Below are positions 1-9,228 of a DNA stretch of 64,000 nucleotides, piece by piece; the first letter of the stretch is position 1, and each line of letters starts with the position of its first letter. This DNA comes from Nocardioides sp. Soil797 (GTDB lineage: Bacteria > Actinomycetota > Actinomycetes > Propionibacteriales > Nocardioidaceae), in contig LMSR01000015.1 of the NCBI GenBank assembly GCA_001429555.1, positions 336,492 through 400,491 of the forward strand. Direction: 5' to 3'. A program made the position numbers and the translations under genes. Under the pieces are notes generated by a model. The model saw only the letters and a list, made by a program, of their open reading frames with translations, did not search any database and had not been told where the DNA came from.

Positions 1-677
1 GCCACCGGCTCGTCGGTCGAGGTCCCGAGTCGCTTGATCAGCACGGGCTTTCCCGGACGCAGGATCCGGAACTTCGACTTGGCCGCGCGCCGGAAGACCG
101 TGGGCTCGGCAATGCCGTCGCCGGTCCAGTCCGCTGCCAACGGGACGTCCACACAGTTCTGGGACTTCAGCGTGCTGCCGAAGACGAACTTGGTGCCGTG
201 CAGGTAGGGCGGAACCACCTTGCGCGACTTGCGCTCCTCGAAGTGCAGGTGGGAGCCCGTGGAGTTGCCGGTCGACCCGACGTTTCCGATCTGCATGCCC
301 TGGTCGATCCGTTGGCCGACCGAGACGGAGACCACGCTGAGGTGGGCATAGAGCGAGTCCTCGCCGTTGCCGTGGTCGATCACGACCGACTTGCCGTAGC
401 CGCCGCTGGAGACCTTGTTGGCCGTGGTCACCACGCCGGGAGCGCTGGCGACCACCGGAGCACCCATGTCATTGGCGCGGTTCCAGTCGATGGCCTTGCT
501 GCTGGGGCTGTGATTCGCGCGCGTCGTCCCGGTCCAGGTGTCACCGCACGGGAACGGCATCTCGTAGTCCGCGGCCGGAGCACTCCGGCGCGCGGCGGAG
601 TGAGCGGGGGCAAGCGTCAGACAGCTCAACAGAACCGTCCCGATCGCCACGGACGTGGCGGTTCGTCGCACATGCAT
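1..677 (-). CDS. Secreted M23 (LytM-type) peptidase, C-terminus beyond window
   Basis: Reading leftwards from ATG at 677 gives an open frame to the window edge (about 225 residues seen). A GGAAGG ribosome site lies 9 bases upstream. Residues 1-28 look like a Sec signal peptide (Arg-Arg, then a hydrophobic stretch ending near Ala-His-Ser-Ala-Ala). The M23 fold follows: His56 and Asp64 in NHSPSSKAIDWN, then the SHLHF motif with His143 and His145, which together are the usual zinc ligands of peptidoglycan endopeptidases. After the catalytic domain, ADWTGDGIAEPTVFR resembles an FG-GAP/VCBS-type repeat, so the full protein is probably longer with a binding tail. Likely acts on the cell wall outside the membrane. 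The stop codon and true length are not visible. Confidence 0.85.
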   Translation of the reverse strand, partial: MHVRRTATSVAIGTVLLSCLTLAPAHSAARRSAPAADYEMPFPCGDTWTGTTRANHSPSSKAIDWNRANDMGAPVVASAPGVVTTANKVSSGGYGKSVVIDHGNGEDSLYAHLSVVSVSVGQRIDQGMQIGNVGSTGNSTGSHLHFEERKSRKVVPPYLHGTKFVFGSTLKSQNCVDVPLAADWTGDGIAEPTVFRRAAKSKFRILRPGKPVLIKRLGTSTDEPV

Positions 678-812
678 TTCGGGTGACCTTCCGGGACTGG
701 ACTGGGCCGATCACAGAAGTCACATGAGCAACACCGGATTCATTCAGCCACAGGAATGCACAAACGATAACCACAGTCCCGCGTGTCTGTCACGAATTAC
801 ATCGTTGTCATG

Positions 813-1673
813 CTATGCGTGCTGTCGGATCAGGCCCTCCTGGGCCACCGTTGCGACCAGTTCCCCCGACTGGCTGAACACCCTGGCCAGCACAAGTCCA
901 CGAGCACCGGTTGCAGTCGGTGAGTGCTGGTCGTAGAGCCACCATTCGTCGGCCCGGAAGGGCCGGTGGAACCAGATCGTGTGGTCGAGCGAGGCCACCT
1001 GCATCCCCGGAGAGGCGATCGTTCGGTCATGGGGAACCAGGGCCGCCCCGATCAGGGTCATGTCACTGGCATAGGTGAATGCCGCCTGGTGCTCCAACGG
1101 ATCCGCCGGGAGCTCTCCGCCGATGCGCACCCACAGCTGGGCCCGAGCCGGACGCGACGCATCCTCGGGGACGCCACCCACCTTGGAGTTCCCGATGTAG
1201 CGCACGTCGAGAGCCGCCCACTCGCGCTCCCACTCGCCGGCGCCTTGGCTCGAACGACGGGCGAACAGCTCGGAGAGCGGGATCCCCTGGTCCGGGCCGG
1301 GGACCTGCGGCATCTCGTCCTGGTGCTCCAGCCCCTCCTCGTCGATCTGGAAGTTGACCGACATGAGGTAGATCGGACGTCCGTGCTGGCGTCCGATCAC
1401 CCGACGCGTGGCGAACGCTCGCCCGTCGCGGAGATTCTCCACGTCGTACACGATCGGCACCGCTGTGTCGCCCGGGCGCAGGAAGTAGGAGTGCAGGGAG
1501 TGTGCCCGGAAGCCCTCGTCGACCGTGCGGTCCGCGGCGATCAGGGCCTGGGCGGCGACCTGGCCTCCGAACACACGCTGCAGCTCGGTGTCGGGCTGGC
1601 GCCCCCGGAACAGGTTCGTGTCGATGGTCTCGATGTCGAGGAGCTCGCTGAGCTCCCGGGCAGACTTGGGCAC
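813..1673 (-). CDS. tesB: Acyl-CoA thioesterase II
   Basis: 286 residues, the normal TesB length. Two hotdog domains are expected; the first carries FGGQVAAQAL at about residues 35-44 and the second carries SLDHTIWFHRPF with the probable catalytic Asp230, the HSPTATGARG segment, and AQEGLIR with Gln278, matching the Asp/Thr/Gln triad of E. coli TesB. It hydrolyses medium and long chain acyl-CoA to free acid and CoA in the cytosol. It is downstream of, and 14 bases from, the PAC2 gene and probably shares its transcript. Start ATG at 1673 fits the family N-terminus. Confidence 0.93.
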   Translation of the reverse strand: MPKSARELSELLDIETIDTNLFRGRQPDTELQRVFGGQVAAQALIAADRTVDEGFRAHSLHSYFLRPGDTAVPIVYDVENLRDGRAFATRRVIGRQHGRPIYLMSVNFQIDEEGLEHQDEMPQVPGPDQGIPLSELFARRSSQGAGEWEREWAALDVRYIGNSKVGGVPEDASRPARAQLWVRIGGELPADPLEHQAAFTYASDMTLIGAALVPHDRTIASPGMQVASLDHTIWFHRPFRADEWWLYDQHSPTATGARGLVLARVFSQSGELVATVAQEGLIRQHA

Positions 1674-1687
1674 GGGTCAGGTCCTTC

Positions 1688-2599
1688 TCACGGAGTGGTG
1701 TCGGGGCCGTCGAGGCCGGCCAGGAACTGCTCGAACTGTTCACCGATCTCGTCGCCGGTCGGGATCTCGCCGTCCTCGGCGAGCAGGCTGCGGCCGGCCT
1801 CCTCCGAGCGGGCGAAGGCGTCGTACTGCTGCTCGAGTCCGGCCACGATCTCGGCGACCTCCGGATTGTCCTTGAGGTACGTCGTGATCTCGCGGTCCTT
1901 GGCCTCTGCCGCGACCTTCAGCCCGTCGAGGTGGAAGGAGAGGCCGCTCGACTCCTCGACGCCCTCGAGCAGCCGAAGTGCCGCCAGCGGGTGGTCGAAC
2001 TGGGCGAGGTAGTGGGGGACGTGCGCGACGTAGCCGGTCATGTCGTGGGAGTGGTCACGCAGCCGCACCTCGAGAAGCGCCTGGGCCGAGGCAGGCACCC
2101 GGATCTCCCCCAGCCACGGGTTGCGGCGCAACATCAGCTCCGGGCGGTTGGCGTGCTGGGTCACCGCCAGGGGACGCGAGTGCGGGGCCGCCATCGGCAC
2201 CGACCCCATCGCCACCACGAGGTCCACGTCGAAACGCTCGACGACCGAACGGACCCCCTCGGTGAAGCCCTCCCAACGGTGGTCGGGCTCGGGCCCACTG
2301 AGCAACAGGTAGGGCTGGTCGACCTCGTCCTTCATCAGGCGTACGACGAGCCGTGGGGCGTCGTACTCCTCGTAGTGGTCACGCACGAACGAGATCGCCG
2401 GGCGCCGGGCGCGGTAGTCGTGGAACTCGTCGATCTCGAAGGTGGCGACCACCGGGCCGACACCGTGGGAGGTCAGGTGGTCGACGGCGACCGTGGCGGC
2501 GTTGCCGGCATCCAGGAAACCGTGGAGCGCGAGCACCAACGGCAGGGAGCGGCCCGGTTCGAGACCGGGCACCTCGTCGACGACGTGTACGAACTTCAC
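1688..2599 (-). CDS. PAC2 (proteasome assembly chaperone) family protein
   Basis: 303 residues from a GTG at 2599 that has GGAAGGAA 5 bases upstream; an in-frame reading further upstream adds an unlikely low-complexity leader, so I reject it. The N-terminal KFVHVVDEVPGLEP followed by LVLALHGFLDAGNAA is the typical opening of actinobacterial PAC2-domain proteins, a family named after proteasome assembly chaperones and widespread in mycobacteria and Streptomyces without a settled function. It has no signal peptide or membrane segment. It lies directly before tesB. Assignment to the family is firm; role is unknown. Confidence 0.85.
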   Translation of the reverse strand: MKFVHVVDEVPGLEPGRSLPLVLALHGFLDAGNAATVAVDHLTSHGVGPVVATFEIDEFHDYRARRPAISFVRDHYEEYDAPRLVVRLMKDEVDQPYLLLSGPEPDHRWEGFTEGVRSVVERFDVDLVVAMGSVPMAAPHSRPLAVTQHANRPELMLRRNPWLGEIRVPASAQALLEVRLRDHSHDMTGYVAHVPHYLAQFDHPLAALRLLEGVEESSGLSFHLDGLKVAAEAKDREITTYLKDNPEVAEIVAGLEQQYDAFARSEEAGRSLLAEDGEIPTGDEIGEQFEQFLAGLDGPDTTP

Positions 2600-2732
2600 G
2601 GAATTCCTTCCCTCACGGGTGATTGCCAAGGAGCCTAGTGCGCACAGCGCGTCGCACGGCGTCCTGTTGCTGCAACGGACGCCGGCTCCCCCGAATTCCC
2701 GCCGCGCAAGCTCCACCACACAGCTCCCCCAC

Positions 2733-2808
2733 ACGCTGCAGTTCACGCTGCAGTTACCGAAGCGTATGCAGGTTCGAGCGACGAAATTCCTGCGGACTGT
2801 TCGGTAAC
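2733..2808. repeat. Short direct repeat and long-range inverted repeat upstream of the PAC2 gene
   Basis: The 230-base gap between the PAC2 start and the lipoprotein stop holds ACGCTGCAGTT twice with one base between (2733-2743 and 2745-2755), and GTTACCGAA at 2753-2761 facing TTCGGTAAC at 2800-2808. It is upstream of the leftward PAC2-tesB unit, so it may be a regulatory site; no known motif is recognised. Confidence 0.4.
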
Positions 2809-2809
2809 T

Positions 2810-2825
2810 GTGGAGGGCGCTCCAC
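2810..2825 (-). terminator. Hairpin after the lipoprotein gene
   Basis: GTGGAG-GGCG-CTCCAC, a perfect 6-bp stem with a 4-base loop, lies 5 bases beyond the stop of the leftward lipoprotein gene. There is no U-tract, as is common in this phylum. Confidence 0.45.
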
Positions 2826-2829
2826 CGGC

Positions 2830-4098
2830 TCAGCCGAACGTGGCGAGGATCTTCTGCCCGGCCCCGCGTGCGAGCTGTGCCGAGTCGATGCCGAGCGTCG
2901 CGGTGAGTACGGCGTCCTGGTGTTCTTCGTCGGTGCCGTCACCCCTGCGCATCGCATCGAGGAGTCGCCACAGTGCCTTCTCACCGAAGGTCGAGGCCAC
3001 GTACTCGCAGGCATACCAGGAGATGCCGTAGTTGGCCGCGGAGTCGTCGCCGTTGAAGGTCGACCCGCCCGGGAGCCCGTGCAGGCCCTGGCGCGCAGCC
3101 TCCACGGCATCGCGGGAGATCATCCGTTCGTAGGCGGGGATCGGCTGGACCGAGACGTATTCGGCCACCCCCTCCGACAACCAGGTCGGCACGGCGTCGT
3201 CACGGGATCCGATCGCCACGTGGGTGAGCTCGTGACGGATCAACCGATCGCGAGTGGCGTCATTGCGATAGATCATGCGCGGGTGCAGCAGGAACCGGGT
3301 CGAAGCCACCTCGTGGGACCCCGGGCCGGCGCGCACCGCGAAGGCCACACCGTCCAGGTGGTCCGGATCGCCGCCGGGCAGGTGGTCGAGGTTCGAGAGG
3401 ACCGTGAGATCGGTGAGTGCATAGACAACGACCCTGCCCGACCACTTCAGCGGCACCTCCCGGGTGACGTCCTCGATGCCGTCCTCGACCGAGTCCATGA
3501 TCTGGTAGGCCGCGTTGATGCTCCGCGCGTCGAAGATTCCCAGCACGTCACCGGTCGACTCCACCTGGATCGACCCGAGGTCCCACGGCGCCGGGTCGAC
3601 GTCGTTCTCCCTCTCGAACTCCAGGTCCCGCACCGAGACCAGTCGGAGTCGTCCCTGCTTGGTGTGCCGGAAGCCGTAACGTGCCTCCGTCTCGACCGGC
3701 ACCTTGTCGAAGCCGTCGAGCTGCACGCTCACGAACACCCTGGCCAGGACCTCGCCCTTGCCGCCGGTCTCGACTCCCCCGTCGGGGACGGCGAAGCTGA
3801 ACCGTTGCAACGGCAGCTCGCGCAGGTTCTGGAAGTACTGCTCCTGACCGCGCACGAAAGCCGTGTCCCGACGAGCCACGTCGGCCAGGAACGCCGTACG
3901 GTTCCCGTCGTGCACGGCCGCGGCGCGCCGCGTGAGCAGCGCCCTGACCTCGGTGACGACGTCGCTGGCCTGGGCCGCCTGGCCCGGTGGGTGGTCGTCT
4001 CCTCCCAGAGAACACCCGGTCAGTCCTGCGAGCAGGACGACCATGATGAGAAGTCGCGCAGCTCCCTCCCGGACTGCGCTACTGGCCCCGGTCCGCAT
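2830..4098 (-). CDS. Lipoprotein with a gluzincin (peptidase MA-like) zinc motif
   Basis: 422 residues. The N-terminus has a lipobox, LAGLTGC, with Cys29 as the likely lipidated residue. Near residues 289-293 is HELTH, followed by WLSEGVAEY with Glu at about 309, which is the HExxH plus downstream Glu arrangement of gluzincin metallopeptidases. The region before it is not recognised and may be a substrate-binding domain. It would act on the outer face of the membrane. Its start lies 20 bases inside the end of dxs, so the two are co-transcribed, but no link with isoprenoid synthesis is evident. Whether it is an active protease is not shown. Confidence 0.72.
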   Translation of the reverse strand: MRTGASSAVREGAARLLIMVVLLAGLTGCSLGGDDHPPGQAAQASDVVTEVRALLTRRAAAVHDGNRTAFLADVARRDTAFVRGQEQYFQNLRELPLQRFSFAVPDGGVETGGKGEVLARVFVSVQLDGFDKVPVETEARYGFRHTKQGRLRLVSVRDLEFERENDVDPAPWDLGSIQVESTGDVLGIFDARSINAAYQIMDSVEDGIEDVTREVPLKWSGRVVVYALTDLTVLSNLDHLPGGDPDHLDGVAFAVRAGPGSHEVASTRFLLHPRMIYRNDATRDRLIRHELTHVAIGSRDDAVPTWLSEGVAEYVSVQPIPAYERMISRDAVEAARQGLHGLPGGSTFNGDDSAANYGISWYACEYVASTFGEKALWRLLDAMRRGDGTDEEHQDAVLTATLGIDSAQLARGAGQKILATFG

Positions 4099-5983
4099 CG
4101 ATCAACGACCTGCCGTCGGTCACCGCGGTGATGTCCTCGACGATGCTGAGGGCCAGTGCCTGGGGCGTGAGTCCGATCCGTTCGAGGATCGCGGTGCGTT
4201 TGGCGTGCTCGAGGAACTCCTGCGGAATTCCGCGCACCCGGCACGGTGTGTCCACGCCCGCCTCGTTGAGGCTCTGCAGCAGCACGGAGCCACACCCGCC
4301 GACGACCCCGTTGTCCTCGACACTCACCACGAGGCGGTGCGCCCGGGCAAGCTCCACGATGGCGGGGTCGACGGGCTTGACCCAGCGGGGGTCGACCACC
4401 GTCACGCCGATGCCCTGGGCATCGAGGCGCGCCGCCACGTCAACCGCGGTCGTGCACATGGAGCCCACCGCCACGATGAGCACGTCGTCCTTGCCGCTGC
4501 GCACGAGCACGTCGGCGACACCGGCCTTGCCGAGCACCGGGATGTCGTCGGGCGGCGGCCCCTTGGGGAAACGCACCACGGTGGGGGCGTCGTCGACGTT
4601 GACGGCCTCGTTGAGCAACTCGATCAACCGGCTCCGGTCGCGCGGGGCGGCGAGCCTCAACCCGGGGACCATCTGCAGCAGCGACAGGTCCCACATGCCG
4701 TTGTGGCTGGCGCCGTCGTCGCCGGTCACCCCGGAGCGATCGAGCACGAAGGTGACGCCGCACTTGTGCAGCGCCACGTCCATCAGGACCTGGTCGAACG
4801 CCCGGTTCAGGAACGTGGCGTAGAGCGCCACGACCGGGTGCAGTCCACCCATCGCCAACCCGGCCGCCGAGGTGGCCGCGTGCTGCTCGGCGATGCCGAC
4901 GTCGAAGGTGCGCTCGGGGAACTCGTCGGCGAACTTCTGCAGTCCGACGGGGTGCATCATCGCGGCGGTGATCGCCACGACGTCCTCGCGGCGGCGGCCG
5001 ATCTCCACCATCTCGTCGGCGAAGTAGTCGGTCCAGATCGGCGCCTTCGGCTTCTCGATGCCGGTCTGCACGTCGAAGGGTCCGGGGGCGTGGAACTGGT
5101 CGGCCTCGTGTCGCACGGCCGGGTCGTAGCCCTGGCCCTTGCGGGTGATGGCGTGCACGATCACGGGGCCGTTGAAGCGCTTGGCGTGAGTGAGCGCCTG
5201 CTCGACCGCAGCCCGGTCGTGGCCGTCGACCGGGCCGACGTACTTCAGACCGAGGTCTTCGAAGAGGCCCTGCGGAGCGAGCGCGTCCTTCATGCCCTTC
5301 TTCATCGCGTGCAGGGCGTCGTACGCCGCGGGGCCGACGCCGGGAACGGCGTTCAGGCGACGCTTGACCTGCTCGAGGATCACCTCGTAGCGGGGGTTCG
5401 TGCGCAAGGAGGTGAGCGCGGTGGCCAGGCCACCGATCGTCGGGGTGTAGGAGCGCTCGTTGTCGTTGACCACGATGACCAGCCGGCTGTCGTGGGCGAT
5501 CGCAATGTTGTTGAGGGCTTCCCAGGCCATCCCGCCGGTGAGGGCGCCGTCACCGATGACGGCGACCACGTGGCGGTCCTCGCCCTTGATCCGGTACGCC
5601 TTGGCCAGCCCGTCGGCGTACGACAGTGACGTGGAGGCGTGCGAGTTCTCGACCAGGTCGTGCTCCGACTCGGCCCGGCTCGGGTAGCCGCTGATCCCTC
5701 CCTCCTTGCGGAGGGTGTCGAACGACGGGGCACGCCCGGTGACGAGCTTGTGCACGTAGGCCTGGTGGCCGGTGTCGAAGACCACCTTGTCGTGCGGACT
5801 GTCGAAGACCCGGTGGATGCCGAGCGTCAGCTCGACGACACCCAGGTTGGGGCCCAGGTGACCGGTGTTCGTGGCCACGGTCCGGATCAGCAGGTCACGG
5901 ATCTCGGCGGCCAACTCGGTGAGCTGGTCGTCAGTGAGGTCACGCAGGTCACGCGGGGTCGAGATCGACTCCAGGTAGCCCAT
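4079..5983 (-). CDS. dxs: 1-deoxy-D-xylulose-5-phosphate synthase
   Basis: 634 residues from ATG at 5983, which has GGAGGA 8 bases upstream; a reading from further upstream lacks such a site. It condenses pyruvate and glyceraldehyde 3-phosphate with thiamine diphosphate, the first step of the non-mevalonate isoprenoid pathway. Visible marks are TGHLGPNLG (His42), TGHQAYVHK (His73), the thiamine-diphosphate motif GDGALTGG at 144-151 ending in Asn-Asn near 158, and the C-terminal transketolase fold with [11 protein letters not shown]. Cytosolic homodimer. The downstream lipoprotein gene overlaps it. Confidence 0.97.
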   Translation of the reverse strand: MGYLESISTPRDLRDLTDDQLTELAAEIRDLLIRTVATNTGHLGPNLGVVELTLGIHRVFDSPHDKVVFDTGHQAYVHKLVTGRAPSFDTLRKEGGISGYPSRAESEHDLVENSHASTSLSYADGLAKAYRIKGEDRHVVAVIGDGALTGGMAWEALNNIAIAHDSRLVIVVNDNERSYTPTIGGLATALTSLRTNPRYEVILEQVKRRLNAVPGVGPAAYDALHAMKKGMKDALAPQGLFEDLGLKYVGPVDGHDRAAVEQALTHAKRFNGPVIVHAITRKGQGYDPAVRHEADQFHAPGPFDVQTGIEKPKAPIWTDYFADEMVEIGRRREDVVAITAAMMHPVGLQKFADEFPERTFDVGIAEQHAATSAAGLAMGGLHPVVALYATFLNRAFDQVLMDVALHKCGVTFVLDRSGVTGDDGASHNGMWDLSLLQMVPGLRLAAPRDRSRLIELLNEAVNVDDAPTVVRFPKGPPPDDIPVLGKAGVADVLVRSGKDDVLIVAVGSMCTTAVDVAARLDAQGIGVTVVDPRWVKPVDPAIVELARAHRLVVSVEDNGVVGGCGSVLLQSLNEAGVDTPCRVRGIPQEFLEHAKRTAILERIGLTPQALALSIVEDITAVTDGRSLIDADRGQ

Positions 5984-6153
5984 GCGGGGGGTCCTCCGTC
6001 TGTCGGCGAATCGGTAGGCGACCCCCATGTCCCGGGGCCACCCGACGAGTCTAGACGTCTCCCTGTCAAGGTGTGAGTCGGTCGTGATGTGGGTACGCCA
6101 TCGCCCGGAACGGACAATCGGTCGTGACGCTCCCACCGAGATCAGGAGAATCC

Positions 6154-7251
6154 ATGCGGAATCGTTCGAAGGTCCTCATCGGCGTGGGCGCCGGGCTCGC
6201 GGTGATGGCCGGCATCGTCGTCGCCGTCCAGCTGCTCGACGGTTCCGACGGTGGTGTGACCGGAGCGGCCGAGGTGCTGCCCGCCGACACCGAGTGGTTC
6301 ACGTACGTCGACAGGGATGCCTGGGCCGAGCGCGTGGGGCTAGACGACATCGAGCACGACTACTCCGACGACGACATGGACCGCTTTGTCGAAGCGAGCC
6401 GGGACAGCTCGGTCGGCACACCGCTCTCGCGATACCTCGGTGTCATGAAGGACGCCGCGTTCAACGAGTTCGACGTCGACTGGCAGGTCTCGGGGACCTC
6501 CGGGTCGGCGGAGCAGGCATCGCCCCCATGGAACATCTACCGCATGGATGACGACCTCGACCTGGGTGATGTCGCCGATGCGCTCGAGGACGCGGGATGG
6601 TCGCGAGACGAGATCGACGGCCACCCTCGGCTCAGCATCGACCTCGACGATGTCGATGAATACGGTCTGGTTGGCGACTATCCGGCCAACAAGCTCCTCG
6701 ACGTCACCATCGTCGAGGACGACCACCTGATGATCGCCAGCAGCGACCCGGAGCCAGTTCTCGACGTCATAGACGGCGATGCCGATGCCCTGGCCGACGA
6801 CGACGACTTCGACGAGCTGTCCGGCTCGGTCGACGACACCGAGCTCGCCCAGGTGCGTCTCGGCGACGACTTCTGCGCCGGACAGGCCGGCCGGATGACC
6901 TCACCCGAGGAATCCGCACAGCTGAGCGAGCAGAGCGGGATCGGCGACCTCGGCACGCCAGAGGCGACCGGATACTTCCAGGAGGCCGACGGCGACGACG
7001 CGACCTCGGTGGGCGTGCTGGTCTTCTCCTCCGATGACGCGGCCGACACCGATGCCGAAGCACGGGAGCAGTGGCTGAAGGAAGGCCTCGACCCCCGGAC
7101 CCTCAGTCCGATGAGCGAATACCTCGACCTCGAATCGGTCGAGGCCGATGGCCGCTCGGTGATCGCCCGCGGCACCTTCGAGACCGAGCGCATCGGTGCC
7201 CAGATGGCCTTCGAGAACGGTGGGCTGACCACCTGCTCCCCCACTGGCTGA
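6154..7251 (+). CDS. Membrane-anchored acidic protein of unknown function
   Basis: 365 residues from ATG at 6154 with AGGAG 5 bases upstream. Residues 7-26 form one transmembrane segment ([20 protein letters not shown]); the remainder should lie outside. The body is very rich in Asp and Glu (for example ADDDDFDEL) and starts with [17 protein letters not shown], which resembles the opening of DUF3352-type exported proteins. Two Cys, in DDFCAGQ and TTCSPTG, might form a disulfide. It stands alone, divergent from dxs and convergent with the SMP-30 gene. I do not recognise a function. Confidence 0.7.
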   Translation: MRNRSKVLIGVGAGLAVMAGIVVAVQLLDGSDGGVTGAAEVLPADTEWFTYVDRDAWAERVGLDDIEHDYSDDDMDRFVEASRDSSVGTPLSRYLGVMKDAAFNEFDVDWQVSGTSGSAEQASPPWNIYRMDDDLDLGDVADALEDAGWSRDEIDGHPRLSIDLDDVDEYGLVGDYPANKLLDVTIVEDDHLMIASSDPEPVLDVIDGDADALADDDDFDELSGSVDDTELAQVRLGDDFCAGQAGRMTSPEESAQLSEQSGIGDLGTPEATGYFQEADGDDATSVGVLVFSSDDAADTDAEAREQWLKEGLDPRTLSPMSEYLDLESVEADGRSVIARGTFETERIGAQMAFENGGLTTCSPTG

Positions 7252-7261
7252 CGGGGCCTGG

Positions 7262-7285
7262 CTCGGATCCGAGCTCGGATCCGAG
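7262..7285. terminator. Tandem GGATCC-centred palindromes between convergent genes
   Basis: CTCGGATCCGAG, itself a 12-base palindrome, is repeated head to tail (7262-7273, 7274-7285), so the whole is a 24-base palindrome. It lies 10 bases after the stop of the + strand gene and just before the stop of the leftward SMP-30 gene, which fits a bidirectional terminator. Confidence 0.5.
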
Positions 7286-7299
7286 CTCGAGGGCAGTCC

Positions 7300-8229
7300 T
7301 CAGCTGCCGAGCTCGAGCACCGCGATCGAGGGCTCGTGGAGGCTCCCCATCCACACCCGCCCCTCGTGCTCACGGACGCCGGTCACCATGTGGTAGTCGG
7401 GCGTGTCCACGTCCAGGTCGTGCACCAACGCCCCGGAGTCGTCGTACGCCTGGACCCGGACGGTGCGCTTGACCTGGGGCTGCAGCGGGTCGGGCACCTT
7501 CGTCGCCGCGCGCCGAATCCACAGCGGACCGGACTGGATCCTCTCGACGAACGCATCCTTGGGTGAGGCGATGGTGACCCAGATCAGGCCGTCGCTCCCT
7601 CGTGCGATGTTGTCGGGATAGCCGGGCAGGTCCTGGACGAGGAAGTCGCGCTGCCCGGCCCGCTCACCGCTCAACCAGTGGCGTACGACGGTGCGCGCGC
7701 CGGTCTCGGCCACCGCCACGAAGGACTCGTCTGCGGCCAGGGCCACACCGTTGGCGAAGGCCAGGCCCTCGAGCACCACCTCGAGGGATCCGCCGGCGTC
7801 CAGACGGAGCAGTCGACCGGTGCGCGTGTTCTGCACGAAGTCGTCCTTCCATCGTTCGACACCGAAGTGCAGTGAGCTGTCGGAGAACCAGATGTCGCCG
7901 CCGGCGGCGACGGCGGCGTTGTTGCAGAAGGCGAAAGGCAGGCCGTCGACCGAGTCGGCCAACGTCTCGAGGGAGCCGGAGCGCGGGTCGACGGCGAGCA
8001 GTCCGGCGTGGGCGTCGCAGACCAGGAGCCGGCCGTCGGGGAGCAGCTCGATGCCGAGTGGGCGGCCACCGGTCTCGGCCACACGGGTGATCCGGCGACT
8101 GTCGTGGGAGACCCGGAAGATCATTCCGTCCTCGGTGCCGGTGAAGACGGCGCCCTCGTCCCGACCATGCGTGCCGACAACGACGTCCTCTGCTCCGGGG
8201 CCGGGCACCCCGATCACGGTGATGGTCAT
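7300..8229 (-). CDS. SMP-30/strictosidine-synthase-like beta-propeller protein
   Basis: 309 residues from ATG at 8229, with AAGGAG 5 bases upstream and an ATGA overlap with the NUDIX gene. Repeated propeller blades are visible: PLGIELLPDGRLLVCDAHAG, FCNNAAVAAGGDIWFSDSS and GYPDNIARGSDGLIWV, the last being the typical SMP-30/strictosidine synthase block. Family members are lactonases or related hydrolases that bind a metal in the central channel; the substrate cannot be told from sequence. No signal peptide is seen. Probably translationally coupled to the NUDIX hydrolase. Confidence 0.8.
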   Translation of the reverse strand: MTITVIGVPGPGAEDVVVGTHGRDEGAVFTGTEDGMIFRVSHDSRRITRVAETGGRPLGIELLPDGRLLVCDAHAGLLAVDPRSGSLETLADSVDGLPFAFCNNAAVAAGGDIWFSDSSLHFGVERWKDDFVQNTRTGRLLRLDAGGSLEVVLEGLAFANGVALAADESFVAVAETGARTVVRHWLSGERAGQRDFLVQDLPGYPDNIARGSDGLIWVTIASPKDAFVERIQSGPLWIRRAATKVPDPLQPQVKRTVRVQAYDDSGALVHDLDVDTPDYHMVTGVREHEGRVWMGSLHEPSIAVLELGS

Positions 8230-8672
8230 GCCAGCTCCTTCGCTTCCTCGATCAGTCGGGCGCACTCCGGTGAGGCCAGGAATGCCGGGAGTGAGAGTCC
8301 GGTCGCTGCGGTCAGCGGCAGTCGCACGGCCTCGGCGGGGTCCACGAAGACCATCTGTCGCCCTTCATGGCACTCGATGTCGGCGTCGCTCAGCGCGGTG
8401 GCGCCCACGAAGAGGTGCATCACGTCGTCACTGTCGTATGCCGTGTGGTGGACCGCGACGTTCTTCCACAGCTGCACGGCGCCGGCGGCCAGCTCGACCC
8501 CGGTCTCCTCGGCGAACTCACGGTGGGCCCCCTCCAGCGGCGTCTCCCCCTCCTCGAGGTGGCCACCGGGATAGCCCCAGCACTCCGGGTCGATGGCGGG
8601 GTGCTCGTCGCGCTCCTGCATCAGGATCCAACCGCGACGATCGACGAGCAGGACACTGGAGAACTGGTGCAT
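8226..8672 (-). CDS. NUDIX hydrolase
   Basis: 148 residues. The full Nudix box is present at about 37-59: Gly, five residues, Glu43, seven residues, then REFAEETGV. The enzyme would hydrolyse a nucleoside diphosphate linked to another moiety, using Mg2+ bound by the box glutamates. Substrate unknown. First gene of a two-gene leftward unit with the SMP-30-like protein, overlapped by 4 bases. Confidence 0.9.
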   Translation of the reverse strand: MHQFSSVLLVDRRGWILMQERDEHPAIDPECWGYPGGHLEEGETPLEGAHREFAEETGVELAAGAVQLWKNVAVHHTAYDSDDVMHLFVGATALSDADIECHEGRQMVFVDPAEAVRLPLTAATGLSLPAFLASPECARLIEEAKELA

Positions 8673-8699
8673 GTTGCCGAGGCTACTGGGTTCACCGGA

Positions 8700-9071
8700 T
8701 CACAGGCGTGCCACATGGCGGCGACCACGCAGCGCCTCCTCGACCAGCACCACCTCGCGGCGCAAGCGCATCAGGCGGGCCTGTTCCCGCTGCCACGTCT
8801 CCACCGCCGCTTCCACGACGTCCGCATCGGCCACGTCGCGCAGCTCGGCCCGCGCTTCGCTCAACCCTCGGTCGCAGGCCATCTGGGACCCGGCGACGTG
8901 GAGCACGGCGAAGCGGGCGAGGACGACGACGTGTCGGCGCAAGGTCGGGTACGAGCGGTATTCGGGTGGACAGATGTCGAGCAACCACGCCTCCGCGGTC
9001 TTCTCCCACGCGGGTGCATCGGGTGGCCGGACCTGGTCGGGCCAACCCGGCGGAGCGACGGAGACGGGCAT
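8700..9071 (-). CDS. Small actinobacterial protein of unknown function behind a LexA-type box
   Basis: 123 residues from ATG at 9071. The start is supported by a TACGAT -10 box six bases upstream, which implies a leaderless transcript, and by the family-like opening WPDQVRPPDAPAWEKTAEAWLLD. The protein is all-helical by appearance, with CPPEYRSYPTLRRHVVVLARF in the middle and an Arg-rich second half (LMRLRREVVLVEEALRGRR). No signal peptide or membrane segment. I do not recognise a function. The palindrome ATCGAAC-N4-GTTCGAT sits over the expected -35 region, so it is likely to be part of the SOS response. Confidence 0.75.
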   Translation of the reverse strand: MPVSVAPPGWPDQVRPPDAPAWEKTAEAWLLDICPPEYRSYPTLRRHVVVLARFAVLHVAGSQMACDRGLSEARAELRDVADADVVEAAVETWQREQARLMRLRREVVLVEEALRGRRHVARL

Positions 9072-9077
9072 CTCACC

Positions 9078-9083
9078 ATCGTA
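9078..9083 (-). promoter_or_regulatory. -10 box of a leaderless transcript
   Basis: On the minus strand TACGAT (TANNNT class) ends six bases before the ATG at 9071, the usual spacing for leaderless mRNAs in actinobacteria. The LexA-type palindrome lies where the -35 element is expected. Confidence 0.5.
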
Positions 9084-9090
9084 CGCGCTG

Positions 9091-9108
9091 ATCGAACAGT
9101 CGTTCGAT
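9091..9108. promoter_or_regulatory. LexA (SOS) box
   Basis: ATCGAACAGTCGTTCGAT is a perfect palindrome with 7-base arms around AGTC and contains the actinobacterial LexA consensus TCGAAC-N4-GTTCGA without mismatch. It is 20 bases upstream of the 123-residue gene and overlaps its -35 region. Confidence 0.75.
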
Positions 9109-9181
9109 CCCTGCTCGGGCGGTGAGAGCCTCAACGGTGCAGGTGCACCGCTGCGCCGGGCGTTTGGCCGGGAGTCACCGT

Positions 9182-9207
9182 CCAACGGGTGCACCCGCAC
9201 CGGTTGG
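9182..9207 (-). terminator. Hairpin after the DUF3105 gene
   Basis: CCAACGGGTGC-ACCC-GCACCGGTTGG has 11-base arms with a single mismatch and lies 22 bases beyond the stop of the leftward DUF3105 gene. Confidence 0.5.
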
Positions 9208-9228
9208 TCCCACGACAGGGCGCGCGTC

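Noticed and set aside
6048..6069. dxs promoter with TTGACA and TAGACT
   Set aside because: Both hexamers are good but only 10 bases apart on the minus strand, too close for a normal sigma-70 promoter.
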